DNA from: Straminergon stramineum
Taxonomy: Eukaryota; Streptophyta; Bryopsida; Hypnales; Calliergonaceae
Direction: 5' to 3'
Assembly (NCBI GenBank): GCA_963920665.1
Contig: OY987270.1
Span: forward strand, 16,084,019 to 16,148,018
Length of the DNA stretch: 64,000 nt
The notes under the pieces are model-generated. The model was not told where the DNA came from, did no database searches, and was given only the letters and a program-made list of their open reading frames with translations. The position numbers and the translations under genes were made by a program. The stretch's first letter is position 1; each line of letters begins with the position of its first letter. Below, in pieces: positions 45,813-59,146 of this stretch.

Positions 45813-46758
45813 TATCTCTCAATTGCTTGTTGTGTGATTTTTTTACTTCAATCTGGGTTTTTGGTAATGGATGGAACAAGCTTTTGTTTTTTATGTTGTG
45901 CAATTTGTTTTCATTAAAATTTGAAATATTTCCTACCCCTCGGTCTCGAGACAATTGCCATCACAAGTTAAAATGCCCTAGTGACCATGTCTCCCACTAT
46001 ACAACACTAATTTGTTGTATTGGTGCATGTCATAAAATGAACTTACATATGGTTAATTCATTTCACAAGGAAGGAATATTTAAACCATTAGAGGAGATTT
46101 GATGGCACTATGAGACTTTTTTAGGTTTGTTCCTATGCTGTGAATTGGCCATTGCTAGCCAAAAAAAAATTCAATGAAAAACTGTATTTCAAATTATTAT
46201 TAGTAATTAAAAATTAATAAAATTTTCATTATTTGACATGGCAATCTCTCAAACACGTCAAATTGCTTCTATGGCAGAGTTCCCAAAGTTCCCATAGTCC
46301 AAGAACTTGCAATCTTCCGAAGGCCCCAAAAATCCTCTAATGCCATTTCATAAGTAGATAGCAAAAGGAGTCTTCACAAGTCCCCCTCTTTTAAGAAGTT
46401 AGAACTATAAGTAAATTCATTTTGTTACACACACTAATAGAACAAATTTCTTTAGTGAAGTCTCTCTCTATATATTATTGTTTTTCAATTGAAACAAGAA
46501 CAATTCAAAGGTGATGATGAACAATAGGATGAAAATTTGGAGCCCACAAGGACATACTTTCGTACTTCATCTTCTTCTTTTTGATGAAGTTCTTATAATA
46601 TTTGATGACATCTATACTAAACAAGGTACACTTATTCATCCTTATAGTGTTTGTGACACTCATATACCATAGTCACACTATTTTGAATTAGAGCAAGTTG
46701 AAATACTATTGCATAATACCAATAACCATTTTTCATTTTTATTCATTTTTTTGTGGTG

Positions 46759-48135
46759 ACCATTCTTTCAAGGTGACACCAATTTTTCCCACTCCGTATT
46801 TTTACAAATCAGTGTAATTATCTTCAAGACTAATCACCGCAACAAAAACCAAATGAGCCGATATTGCCTACGGTTTGCAATGATCGAGATTGAGTAGGTC
46901 ATCCCTGTGACCTTTGTGGATATCCTACTGTACAGTGATGTACATGCTCAAATTAGCTAAGCCTACTTTTCAGTGGGAACTTGTCTGGACGCTTCCGGAG
47001 TTTTCGGATGATTGGGTCTTGTCAGCTGGCACATTAATGTTTAAAAATAACTACTTCGGTTGAAAGGCGCAGTCGTCGAGGTGGGACAAGTCTAAGGATA
47101 TTGATGGATCACTTTGGGGATTTGACTTTAGAAAGAAGACGCAGAAGGTCAGGACACCCAAACCGTCAAAATAAGCAATGCTGCATAGTTGGAGGCACCT
47201 TTTTCGAGAGAGAAACATTTTTGGGAGTACTGCTTATTAGCAAATTGAGAATCATCAATTTTCAACAAATAACCCGAGCATTGACCCGAGCATTGACATG
47301 GCGTGAGTTACAAGTAATAAGAGTTCCATCACAAAGCATTTTGAATAAGTTCACTACAGGTTAGGGACACTCTCAGAGAACTGGAATTCAAGTAGCACAA
47401 CTACTTTCTAAAATCTAATGCTATGTATTCAACAAAAGGTGAAGAAGGGAAGTAGTACCGAGGAAATCTCGATGTGCTTTATGTAGCAACAACTTCACAT
47501 AATTTCAGCAGAAAACTAGGCAAATAACTCGAGCATTTCTACAGTAAACAACTGACACTGCTGGCAATATAGTAGTAATCGTTTAAAACAACTCGAACTC
47601 AGACCAAACTATGTTCTGATGCAAACATCCTCTCTTAGAGATATGTTCTGAGGTAATGACTAGACACCGATCTTGGGCACATCAAACTTGATCAATATAC
47701 TCGGAAGTATGGAACCTGCATCTAGAGACGACTTGCGACTAACCCAGGATATGTGTGAAAAAGCTTAATCACAATTCTGTCGACCTCAACAGAACTTACT
47801 AGTATCCTACACAACATAGGAACATTCGGATTCCAAACCTACGCTCTCTAAGCGAGTGTATCTGTACCTCTAAAACTGCGATGCATTATACAAAGCCTCC
47901 AAGCCAAAAAAGTAATTTGTGGGCTCTCTAAACAACAAATTGCACAATACCAAATGCCCTCCCGATGAAGAGCCCCCGATACAGCTGAGGGTTCAAAGAT
48001 GAAGATGGAAGCTGATCTTGAAAGAAGGTAAGAGTATCCTGCTTGAGGCTTGGCCACAACTTGCTAATGGAATTTTCTGGCCCCTGCAAAGTTCCAGATG
48101 TAAAGAAGCCATTGTCAATCCTAGGCAGCAACCGT
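46759..48135. other. 3' flank of the CLB/SYT7-like gene
   Basis: No gene recognised. The right part (about 47850-48135) is probably the 3' UTR of the minus-strand gene. A short plus-strand ORF at 47101-47364 has no motif. Confidence 0.35.
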
Positions 48136-51100
48136 CTACACCTCTTTCACTTTCTGCGTGCCATTCACTTCATGCATAGGGCTTCCATTGATTGGGGTGG
48201 AAGCGGTATTCACGAGTTTATTGCTGCTTGACAACCGTTTCACTCCGCTGCTCACCATCCTACCAGCTCGAAACACTCCGGAACCCACCATACCTACACC
48301 CGACCCTACTGCATTCACACCAGTGCCCACAAGCTTCACTCCACCTGAACCAACAGTTGATATTCCAGTGCCCACCAACTTTGCACCTCCACCCACAGCA
48401 TCCATCGCACCTCCGACAACACCACCGCTCTTCGCTGCTCGCTCTTCGAGAAGTTTCTTCTCGGCATTCATGGCGAGTTCCTGTTCTTCCTTGGTGTATG
48501 GGTGGTAAAGGAGCTGGAGGCATAAAGGTATCCACCAATTAGGGCAACACTTAGTAGTACAGGTCCGAAAGTGAACGACGCTATGGAGATCTCTAGAATT
48601 GCCATTTCAGGAGTTGATATGGCGATAGTAAGACTAAACCTCTGAATCCAAGAAGTCATACGTGCATATAAACTAATACCACACTGAAGAAGAAAAATAT
48701 GTAACCCAACCATTAGTCGCAACCATTCGAGTCACAGAGTGATCTGCAATAACATCAATAACCATCAAAACCTATATAAACTTGAAACATGACGGGAGAA
48801 ATAGAGGCATACTTACTTTGAATGTGATGGTACCACGATCACCTTTATCCTTATATCTGAGTGTGTCCAAATGTTTAAGCAACTTTTGAGTGAGCTCAAC
48901 TTCAGTGTCTGGTTCCAAGTCATGCAGTGGCACCGCAGTTATGCCAAGTTCTTTATCTGTTCCAATATCCTCGTCCTTGACCTGTCAAGATTGAAGGTTA
49001 CATCATTGCGTTCATTACTAGAAATGAAAAATTACTCTAAAAACTAGCAAAATGGCAATTCAAGGAAACCCTACGGTACAGAATCTAGTGCCTCTCTTCA
49101 CAAATTGAGAAACGCAGAGGTAGACAAGTCTGCGCACACATGTATTCAAAGACACAAACCTGCAGTATGAGAGTCTGCGTTTCCGTATCCTCCACATCAA
49201 ATTCAAAGACGTTATGATCCTTCCATTCAGGATTCAGATTGCTACTAATCGTTTTGGTTTTCTCCTTAAAGAGAACACGCACAAACAATCGAACGTAGGG
49301 ATCTGATTTGCCGAATCTCTCCTCGTTTTTCAGTCCTGTAGCCCTCACTATAGTGACCTTTAGCCTACCCTGAAGCTTCAATCCCAAATCACTGCAAGCA
49401 ACCACAACTATGTTAAACCCAACTTCTACGAATGTCAAGACAAAGAAATTCCAAGACCTGAGAGACCCAAAGAGACTAACATTCTCTTAATGGCGAGGAA
49501 AAGCATTAAATGACAAAAAGACATCACATGTCAATTTCAGTTTCAAATCCAATTTCTAGACAGAAAATTGGAACAACCAGTGGTAATCGATAACTTAACC
49601 ACCACAACTTGGATGAAAATATCAGATTTTTTCAACATGAATGAACGTGCAGAAAGATCCACCTTATGATGTCCGCAGGAGTGTCACCAATTGGCAGTAC
49701 AATTCTGTGGGGCCACTCTAATTGATCCGCAACGGAGCTAGTCACCAAATCCTTCACAGCGAAAACATACGATCAGAGAATAGTAATGTCGAAAACAATC
49801 ATTCGTAACTTCTATACAAGGACGACATGAACTTCGGCATGAGTACAGACATCACAGCACAAAAGTGCACCCAGATCATCTTCATAGCTATACAAGGACG
49901 ACATTTCAGGACAACATTCAACTCGGACATGAGAACAGATATCACAGCACAGAAGTGCATCCAAATCATCTTCATAGCTACAAGTGCTATGAGCCCAGTC
50001 AGGATATACGCAAAAAAAAAAGATATGAAATCCTCGGTTAGACCAACAACCTCAATCATGTCACCAAGGCCAGGAATGGCTCCAGTGCTACCTCCGATTA
50101 CTTTAAGAGTGTATTCAATTTGAAATTTCGGCTGCACACGGAAAGCACAAACAGCTGTTACAAGACGCTGTCGAAAATGCATAAACCTCTCGTCTTCTAG
50201 TTACTCAAGTAGCAATGGAGTTCGAACTAACTCTCGAGCTACAATAAAGTTCTGCTGTCTTACAACATCGGATTGTAAAGTTTCATACTCGATGTCAGAG
50301 ACAGCTTTACCTTCGGTAGAAGAGCAACAACGAGAGCCGAGATACAGGGTATCTCGTCTGAGAGTTGGCAGATCACACGGACTGTTGCAAAAAAGGACAG
50401 TTTTCTAAGCTGCAAATTGACAAGGATGTGATCATTAGCCCTTGACCTTGACTTACAAACTTGAGTAAACAGGATTTATACAGTAATTCAAATACAAAAC
50501 CAGCTTAACGAGTTAATCAAATTCAATCAGAAGAACACGTATGGATTTACTATATCATTGTCAAAAATCACAAGGTTGACAGAAATCCCTGCACAGCAAA
50601 TCTCAAAATAAAAAATTCTCTGAACTTCTTCCAATCATCAGCAAGATGATCAAACGCGTTCGGATCACCACATAAAGTTGTCGATAATCAATTTCCAAGC
50701 ACCTGAACAGGTAATTCGGTGCCCATAACACCAATGTTAAGTACGATATCGCCATCTCCGCCCCACTTGAAGTCCAGATCTATATGCACTTGAGATTTTC
50801 GCAGCCTCTGTATCTTTATTCCTGGACCAGAGAAGACAAAAGCACTGTCACCATCAACCTACAACCAAAACATGAAAACAGCACAAAGATTCCCAAGAAC
50901 AACGTTGGACAAAAATCAGGCGGTGAGGCCTTACCATCAATCTGAGGTGCAATTTTTCCAAGATGAAACTTATCCAGTTTGAGGGACGATATCCCAATAG
51001 GAGTGTATGCCTTCAGCATTGGTTCAAGTTTCATCTTCACCAATTCTTCAGCGGCCTGCACGCTCACAACAGTACAAAAGTTGAATCATGGACTAAATCT

Positions 51101-52224
51101 TTCTTGAACCAAAATCTTCTAGGAAAGCTGAAAAGATAGATTACACAAAGCAAACTTAATTGCAAAGGTGCTTAAGGTCTAATAATTATGGAATCAGTAA
51201 CAGGTATGTACCTGTACAACAAATGGCCAAAATTTCACCAGAGTTTTGTTTAACCAGCCCACCTGTTCAAATCACCGAATAGAAGTCAGTCTTACAAAAT
51301 GAAAAGATCAGACTTCTAGCTCAAAGAACTCCTCCAAGCTAAGACCAATGACAGAAGACTCTGTACATCAGACTAATTGCAGACTGACGAAACGGTAAAA
51401 TGGTTCCATTAACAAATAATAGGGATATAAACTCTCGTTAGAAATAAAGGGAAGGAGAAAAATCATGAAAACAACAGCAAACGAATAAGTTAGTACCTTC
51501 TCGAACTCTAAGGTTGCAATGTGGCTTGGATAGCTTGTTCCACAGAGCTTCTTGAGGTCCACAATATCTATAAGGTTGAGTAGCTCAATACCAGTAGCCT
51601 GCCATGGAAATAACCACAAAACGATCATCTCAGAACAATCTCCCTTGCAAAGGTTTGTACTAAAATGCTCCAAAATAGTGACTACAAATACCAATACTCA
51701 GCTCCGACAAGATACACGTAAACCACAACAATAGACAAACTGACAAGCCAAGAGGAAAATAAAATGCAGAGAAGAACAAATAAACATCGACTGCCTACAA
51801 AGAGGGGAATGTGACATGCAGTCCACAGTAAAACCACTATGCGAGGCAAACTAGACGACGCAATGTTCGACCCTAAAAGAAAACATTCGACTTGCATGCG
51901 ACTTGTTAAATTACATTGTAAAGGTTCCATTCAGCTACACCGAAGAACAAGTGAAGGACGATTGTAATGCAGAAGAAGGTAACAAAACTCGCAGCTAGTG
52001 CTTCGTCTTGGATGAGAAATATACCACTGTTTTCTAGGATACCACAATCAGAATTCACAGAGAGGGAAGCACGAAAAGAGAGACAGGTTTTTTTCAGGGA
52101 GAGAATCCTTCAGACTAGTCACCTTCTGAATTCTGCTCTTGCTCCGTTTGTCCATCATATATTTTAATCCAGCAACAAGTCCCACCCCTACCAGAAACCC
52201 GAAAATAAGCCCGGCGAGCACCAT
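48136..52224 (-). CDS. CLB: CLB / synaptotagmin-7-like SMP-C2 protein (NTMC2T4), 512 aa
   Basis: Eleven exons join in frame with GT-AG introns: 52224-52123, 51598-51497, 51262-51212, 51055-50935, 50821-50703, 50409-50311, 50131-50051, 49751-49663, 49391-49160, 48981-48817 and 48513-48136. The product has an N-terminal membrane anchor (residues about 2-22, LAGLIFGFLVGVGLVAGL), an SMP lipid-transfer domain (about 60-250; VGWLNKTLVKFWPFV, KWGGDGDIVL, GAIPGLGDMIED, LEWPHRIVLPIG), one C2 domain (about 257-375; GRLKVTIVRATGL, GKSDPYVRLFV, NLNPEWKDH, KDEDIGTDKELG), then a VGSG/GVGMVGSG-rich tail. Order and length match Arabidopsis CLB (At3g61050, about 510 aa). The first loop reads KNEERFGKSDPY, with Glu where classical C2 domains often have Asp. 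Related proteins tether ER to other membranes and bind lipid with calcium. An in-frame ATG at 52299 would add 25 residues, but 52224 fits the family N-terminus. The gene looks intact. Confidence 0.95.
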
Positions 52225-53876
52225 GCTGGCAATCTGTGATCCAAAGAAGCACGTCCCCGTTGTATTAATCACTGATACGCAGCCCCTTGACTTCGTCACA
52301 TCTAAGTCAGGTGCCCCCTGCCTTCTTCACTATTGGTTGCATATCTAAAACTAAGGTTTCCTTCAAGCCAGGAGCCCTCAAGCACGAAAAGTCGCTCACT
52401 AGATCTTGCTGAAAACTGCTGTGCTCATGCTGACTACATGGCCACCACGGCAGAAGTGGATGCCCGCCACGACATAGCTCAAATCTTGAATCCTTCAAGG
52501 GATCTCTCCAGAGCCGCCTGTTGCCTGTTACGCAAAAGAAGAAATATAGACCAAGAATTGAGGATGACAAGACCAACTATCCATTCCTGCAGAAATTCTA
52601 GTGAACCCTACTAATTCCTTATTTTACATGAAAACTGCTCAAATAAACTACTCTATCCGCAAGCATCCCTAAAACCTCCACGAATCTGCAAATTATACCT
52701 TCGAGTTGCACAAATACCCTTGCATGGACAAAATCACAAGCTCCCGCTATACTTCAAAAAGACCGAAAACGCGAAGCACACCATTGCGCTACCCCGCATT
52801 TTTCATTACTCTAAAACATGGCAAATTCCGTCGTCTTGCCCTGACAATCAATAGATCTAAAAAGATCTAAAAAAGTGAACTGCAAACACTCCATGACTGC
52901 AGAAATTCAAGTATACAACTACATCCTATTTTCGAAGAGCAAATGCACAAACAAGCAACTCCCCACGAACACCTCTCCAAATCCTCTCAAGAAATGCAAA
53001 TTGTGCACGCAGCACTAATACCTCCCAGTCTACTTCAAATAGCTCACAACCTAGCCATCATCACAAAAATGAAGCACTCCATCACGCTACCTGGCATTAA
53101 TATTATTCTAATCCATTACAAACACTAACTCGACACTCGTGAGATCTACAAGTTCTTCAAACCTTAACTCAAAAAAAAAAAAAACTGGTCACTTCCGACA
53201 GAGTTTCCAATGCTCAATCCCTCGCCTAAATTTCTGCGGCACGGTGATTATTACCTTATCTCAAGGCGATTTTTTGGCAGGACATGAATGCGTCCAACAC
53301 GGCTACTCCAGCCACAACAGTACCACCGACTGCCGAGGGTTCCAAAAAACGAAATGGCGTCCGCGTTTGATCAAAACGGTCAGGAAAACGGCGAGCGAGG
53401 GCTCCTTGCGTCGCTGCACGCGGGGGAGGGATCGAGCAACGGCAATGCCGGGTTCACGAGGCAGGAAAAATCTAATGGAAAAGCTGGAAGAGCTCGAACT
53501 GCTACTGCAACTACTGCTGGTGACGCAGCCGAGACTCTCCTGGCACGATCCTACCGTAAGGCTTTGGCCCGCTTTTCCTGGGCACGGGTCCGTCCTAAGA
53601 TCGCGGGAGTTCCCATCCACGCCGCCCGTCCCGGTGTTTTGGTGGGTCGACCCGTTCCGTCCACCGTTTTTCAACGTTAGGATTCCGGGTACCCTGCAAG
53701 TCCCTATAACTTACCTGCCGAAAGGTTTGTTTCTTTTTTGTTTTTATTTGGGGTTTTTTTTGGGGGGGGCAGATAAATGGAGCAGATGAACGTTCAAGTA
53801 AGATACTCTGGGAGCCAATCACTTTGTGAGATACAGTACTGTACAGTGCTGCAAGTTTCTATACTGAATAGGGGTA
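52225..53876. other. 5' region of the CLB/SYT7-like gene with GC-rich block
   Basis: Leader and promoter region of the minus-strand gene. At 53290-53690 G+C rises sharply and ORFs open on both strands (53288-53680 plus, 53303-53674 minus, the latter with a poly-Ser run). No domain is recognised. A non-coding first exon with a 5' UTR intron, or a CpG-rich promoter, is the simplest reading. Confidence 0.4.
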
Positions 53877-53880
53877 TTAA

Positions 53881-54103
53881 CCCTTGAAAGGCCCTTGGGG
53901 TCCCTCTATACGACTTGTATTTTGCTTTATAACTCTTCAATTGTGGTTTAATATGTGAATTATGATACATTTTTATTTTTGTATTATCATGATTATGAAT
54001 TTATTTTGTACTAAAAAGTATTTGGTCAATGTTTTTCCGATCAAATACCACCAAATACATAATATATTGTACAACCACAAAGGGCTTTTAGACCCTTCTA
54101 GGG
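53881..54103 (+). mobile_element. 223-bp TTAA-flanked MITE, copy 2
   Basis: Starts CCCTTGAAAGGCCCTTGGGG and ends CCCTTCTAGGG, bounded by TTAA at 53877-53880 and 54104-54107. Same length and orientation as copy 1 at 8638-8860, with substitutions throughout. Confidence 0.85.
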
Positions 54104-54107
54104 TTAA

Positions 54108-54761
54108 GGGGACCAAAAAATTAAAGGGACTGATTGTAGAAAATTGTAGATGTTTGAAATATGATGTACATCCCCCAGACACTTCAATACCTACTAATGT
54201 ACAATAAAGGTAGATATTTATATTGTGTGGAATGTCGATTAATTAGTATGGGTCCCCTTAATAACCCTATTCAGTGCAGTTGGTGAGGACCTTGATTTTC
54301 AAGGTTTTTGAAAAAACAAAATGACACCATTTCTTTTAACCCTTGAACGTTGGGTTGGTCACTATAGAAATCATTTGTTTTGACACCATGTGTTATCATC
54401 TACTTTAAAAAAACAAAAATATTAGTTGGACCTCAAACTATTGTAGATAATTTCCCCTTTCTACCCCTAATTCCGAAGATGAATAGTTGCACTTATGTCC
54501 TACAAAGGAAAATTCCTTGTCATTCCTTGGACAAAAAACATCCACAATGTCGTTTATGGGTTGACCCGCAAGGACGTGGAGGACTAAATGTGTTTGATGT
54601 ATAAATTGGAGTCAGATAATTGTAGGCTAACCTCTTTGATACGGCCTTGTCCTTCTAAGGTTAGAACTAGTTTAAAGTTTAGTTGGTTCATCTTGACAAA
54701 GAGAAAGAATTCTAGCTAACACATCTTAACATGTATTTTCATACATTTGAATTAGCAATGA
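54108..54761. other. AT-rich intergenic stretch
   Basis: No gene recognised. TTAACCCTTGAACG at 54338 could be the left end of another TTAA element, but no convincing right end was found. Confidence 0.35.
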
Positions 54762-55688
54762 CCTCTAAAGTTCCAAGAGTTCCCTTGGGGGGATAGTTGA
54801 AAGGTTTGGACAGATACTTGTGATTTCAATTTTTGACAAAGTTTTTTGAAACCTTTTACCAAGATAGGGATATTGATTAGCTTTTGGAGAATGTCATTTT
54901 TATTTCAACGAGTGCCTAGTAGAAAAAGTTGTGCTACCCTAAACTGGAGACATGCAGGGGGGGGGGCAATCCAAAAAACATTGAAATAATTTTTAAGAAA
55001 ATTTATTTCTTATGAATTATATTTTTTGGTCTATTTGGAAAGATTTGATTCAATCTATTCGGATAAGCAATGTGAAAATTATGAAACTTTTTGTTTTGCT
55101 AACACTTTCAGGCTTTTAGCTAATTCTTGAAATAATAATGTATCTGATGTGTTTATGAACTCAATTTTAATAATTTTTCAAAAAGAAAAGTTGTAGGTGT
55201 TTTATTTTTCTTTCTAGAACAATCTCATTGTTGCAATTGATGTGTTTCAATTCCATCTTAGAGCTACTAACAATTTAGTTTTTCCTTCTACCTTGCATGT
55301 TCTTTGACTTTACAATTTTTTAAAGAATGAAATTCACAAGGTGTATGTGAATTTTTTTTCCTAAGCTTTCGGCTCAATCATTCAACTCAGAATAAATTTA
55401 ATTCACATTCTATAGTACAAAAAAATTTAAGTTAAGTGATTCAAAGGCTTATAATCTAACCTAGTTGGGAACAACTAAAAACTAATTTTCTTCACTTTAA
55501 ATGTTTATATCTTGTGATCAATGTGGCCAAAATTCTGAAATTTCTACTAGACATTCTCATATAGTTGAGCGCAAGAACCTGTGGTTGGATATAAAAAAGA
55601 AAAAGAAAATTTGAAATCATGTTTTGAGGATTGAAAATGGTAGTTTTGAGTGGATTTTGATGAACTAATGGCCTTAGGATTTTAGGAG
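54762..55688 (+). mobile_element. TTAA-family element, diverged copy T5
   Basis: Left end CCTCTAAAG, right end ATTTTAGGAG, 927 bp, with decayed flanks (ATGA and TTAC). Shares internal order with T1-T4, for example TATATCTTGTGATCAATGTGG near the right end. Confidence 0.55.
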
Positions 55689-56083
55689 TTACAAAATTGT
55701 ACACTCCCACTACTCTCAATGGACTAACATTGGGTAAAATTCCTATAAATAACACAAGGCAATTGTCTCTTATATAGTCAATTGATACATCAATATTTTC
55801 TTGATATGTATTTGGTTTGTGAAGTGAATCTTTGAGGAGGTCCCCTTTGCTTATTGCTTCAAGTATGTTGTTTGTCTTCGTTTGAAAATACATAACTCGC
55901 TTTCAAAAGTTTAGCTACTTGATTTAACATCCACTTTATAAGCAATTTCACTTTCCAATTCAATGTCAATAGTCAAATCAACTTGCATAATTCAACTATG
56001 GTAATTGCACCTAATTAGGCATTTTAACAATAGAAACAATGCTCAATTGCTTATTTAGATTCATTTACATGTAGTTATCTAAA

Positions 56084-56869
56084 TATCTAAAGTTTCAATG
56101 GTCCCTTCAAAGGATTTTTGAAGGTTTGAGCAGATACCTATAATCTCACTTTTGAAACATTTTTTCAAGATCGAAAAAATTGATTAGCTTTAGGGGAATA
56201 TAATTTTTATTTCAATTGGTGCCAAGGAACAAAAGTTATGCTACAGTAAGCCCCAAATAAGCAAGGGCAAGAAACAACAAATTAAAATAACAGCTTGAAA
56301 TAATTTTTAAAAATTATTTCTTGTAGATGATATTTTTTTCTACATGGAAATATTTGGTTCCTTCCATTTTAACAAGTAATGTGAAAGTTACGGAGTTTCT
56401 TGTTTAGTGAGCTATCTTAGCAAATTCTCTCTCTATATATAATAGATCTATTTTTGAACTTTCTTCTATCTTGCACCTAATTCAATTTAAGAAATTTTTA
56501 TAGAACAAAAATTACAAGGAGGGGTTTGGATTTATTTTCCCAAACTCTCAACTCAATTCTTCAACATAAAAAAACTTAAATTCAAAATTTAAAGTTAAGA
56601 GGATTCAAATCCCTCAATAATCTAATTAGGCCATCAACCCCCCAAAATTGATTTTCTTCACTTTAGACAAATGCTTATATCTTGTGATCAATGCTATCAA
56701 AGGTTTTGGAAATTCTCCCAATTATTCTCATACTTGTCTAGTGCAAGATCCTATGGTTGGATACGCCAAAATTAAAAACAAACATTCAATTTTTTTGAGT
56801 TGTTTGCATTGAAAATGGGGCAATTTTTAGTGGTTTTTGACCCATTAAATGACCTTAAGACTCTTTGGG
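56084..56869 (+). mobile_element. TTAA-family element, diverged copy T6
   Basis: Left boundary approximate (TATCTAAAG), right end CTCTTTGGG followed by TTTAA. Contains ATATCTTGTGATCAATG and GCAAGATCCTATGGTTGG in family order. Shorter than the others, so probably internally deleted. Confidence 0.45.
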
Positions 56870-59142
56870 TTTAACCTAACACTTACTTCCCAACTAATAC
56901 TCCCATAGTCCCATGTTGAGAGAGAGATTACTGTGACCCTATCATGTGCACGACAAGATCAAAAATATAGTGTCTAGTCCAGCAACTCCAGCTACTTGTC
57001 AGAATGTAATATGGGACCACTGCTTCCATGCCCAAACTTTGTCCCAATTCAAGCAACCCAGCAGCAGCAGCCACTCAGCCAAGATTGTTCATCTCAGTCT
57101 ATCGAAATAAAATAAAATCCATTTTGAATCTCCCAAAGAGGCTTTGAAATCAAAAGGACCGATGGACTGTAAAAGAAAGCTTTTTTGTTGGCAGTGAAAG
57201 AGTCTGTCTGTCTGTCAACCTGACTCTCCGTTAGTAGGTATCAGTGGCCTACCTTAGAGTATGTGGTTTGGAGCTAAAGATGACATACAGTAGGAAGCGA
57301 AAGTTCTTCAAACTCAACGGACTCAAAACATGTGGTACTTGTGAATGGCTCGATCTGCCACCTTATATTAAGTTATCCCTGCAAGGCTCTGTTTTTTCTC
57401 CTCAACCTTCATCTTGGAGTGCCTGTAAGATAGACATTTTCATCTTGCATTTCAAACCATAGATTGGTCGTGAGATGGCCAGAACTGAACCCTCTGATCG
57501 ATCTCGAGTGTACTTAGAATATCCTGCAAATGAATGGGAAAAAAAATTAAAAATCACTGCTAGGCCTAGTATGATTGAATGACAATACGAAACGGAAGCA
57601 GGTGTACAATATACAGAAACTGCATACATTACTATCATTATACAGTAAGTACTGGCTCAGAAATCTTGTACACTCTACATACTCATTAGCATATCCACCA
57701 AGGATGTGTTGAGCATTGACTGAGGACCACCTCCTATCAAATACCACTTGTTCACTTTCTCTCTAAGCTTACCAGTATTAGGGCAAGAGAGCCATCTTCC
57801 AGTACCATGTTATAACATTTCAAGTAGTTTCAGTAACAAAAATTTTAAATATGTTATGTTTAGGATAGGATGTGTAAACTTCAAACATGGAAATGTACTT
57901 CATGTCTTATGAACTTTGGTTTGAGGCTTGAATCAACATCCTCATGATGCTTGCTGGCCTCAAGAGACCAGAGCTGTCTTCTTCTTATGAATCTAACTAC
58001 ACCTACACCTAATTTAGACCATTTTCAAAAACTAACTACTGCACATTCTTGCCTAAAATGTACTCCCATTGTTTATGAGAGTTGATGAATCATTTCAGAA
58101 ACACTTATTTATAGCACTTTGAAAATTTTATAGTTTGAGGTAACTACACCTAATTGCGATTGCTTTTTAAAACCAACCTCTACCAACAAATTTTCTCGCC
58201 TTAAATGTACTTCCTCACTGTTCATGAGTCTATGGACAGATTTAGAAATGTCTATTTTCAATACTTTGAAAATTCTTATTTTAACAAGACAATGTCCAAA
58301 AAATGCATTCTAAGAGAGTCTAAAATCCCCATTTCAATACCAACAAGAACCTACAAAAAAAAATTTCAATATAATAGTGAAAAACATGCTGAATTGTTCA
58401 TTTGTGTGATTTTAGGTGTAGTTACCATCCATTCATCAAGTTGAAATTGAATTCTTGAAACAGAGGAAAATTCAAATCATCCTCGAAATTTTATACTCCG
58501 TACAATGTCTTAAGGTATATTTGCACTTGGTGTTAGGGCTGATGTTTGCAATGTGAATCTGGTCCAGAAGTAAGTCTAAATTCATCCCTAAGATCCTCAA
58601 TAACACCACTCTTTAACATTGAGTGTGCACATACCTTTAGTCTACCAAGATTGTTAGAAATTACTTCCATACTGTTACTGAATTTTCACAAACTTGTTCC
58701 TCGCATAGTCTAGACATCGAGCGAAATGGAGGTTTGTGGAAAATAATCCCAAAGTCGATCTTGCATCAAATTTCAAAACCTTGCCAAGAAAACAGAAAAT
58801 CTGGGTAAGGACTCACTGTGTGGTCAATGCATCTTGCATTGTTGTACAAAGCTCAACACACATGGGCTCCTGCTGTTTGTTTGTTCACAGGAGGGGGCGG
58901 GGGGGCTTGTGTGGTACCAGAGCCCAGAGGCCAGAGGTATCATCACCTGATCACCTATCCCAATCCCAGTACTACCTTACCTTACTCACTGGGATCCGCA
59001 ACGTCTGCTTTTCCAGGGGGCTCGTAGCTACAGTAGGTGTGTAATATGTACAACCTGTTTGTTCGTCACACCTCTGATCTTGTATCTAAACTTTCTTCTT
59101 TCTTCCTACGGAAAAAGCAAACATACAATACATATGGTAGTC
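56870..59142. other. Intergenic region, no gene recognised
   Basis: Short ORFs only (for example 57244-57462 and 58736-59044, both without motifs). The G-rich stretch near 58890-58915 is low complexity. Nothing else assigned. Confidence 0.35.
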
Positions 59143-59146
59143 TTAA

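Larger units (their letters stand above)
43640..46758. mobile_element. CACTA-like element with about 0.4-kb terminal inverted repeats
   Basis: It starts CACTACAAAAAAAATTGG and ends TTTTTTTGTGGTG (inverted CACCACAAAAAAA). The first and last roughly 400 bases are diverged inverted copies: for example CACCTTTGAATTGTTCTTG near 43910 is mirrored by CAAGAACAATTCAAAGGTG near 46497. Inside are a GC-richer segment (44170-45120) and two small TA-flanked MITEs. No transposase. CACTA assignment rests on the end sequence; the adjacent 3-bp flanks do not match. Confidence 0.6.

Noticed and set aside
47928..48542. ORFs opposite or out of frame with the last CLB exon
   Set aside because: They are frame shadows of the Gly/Val/Ser-rich tail and its 3' UTR.
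53288..53680. 130-codon GC-rich ORF upstream of the CLB-like gene
   Set aside because: Open on both strands with no recognisable domain; better explained as a GC-rich leader or promoter block.
54338..54665. Possible further TTAA element starting CCCTTGAACG
   Set aside because: No matching inverted end next to a second TTAA could be found.
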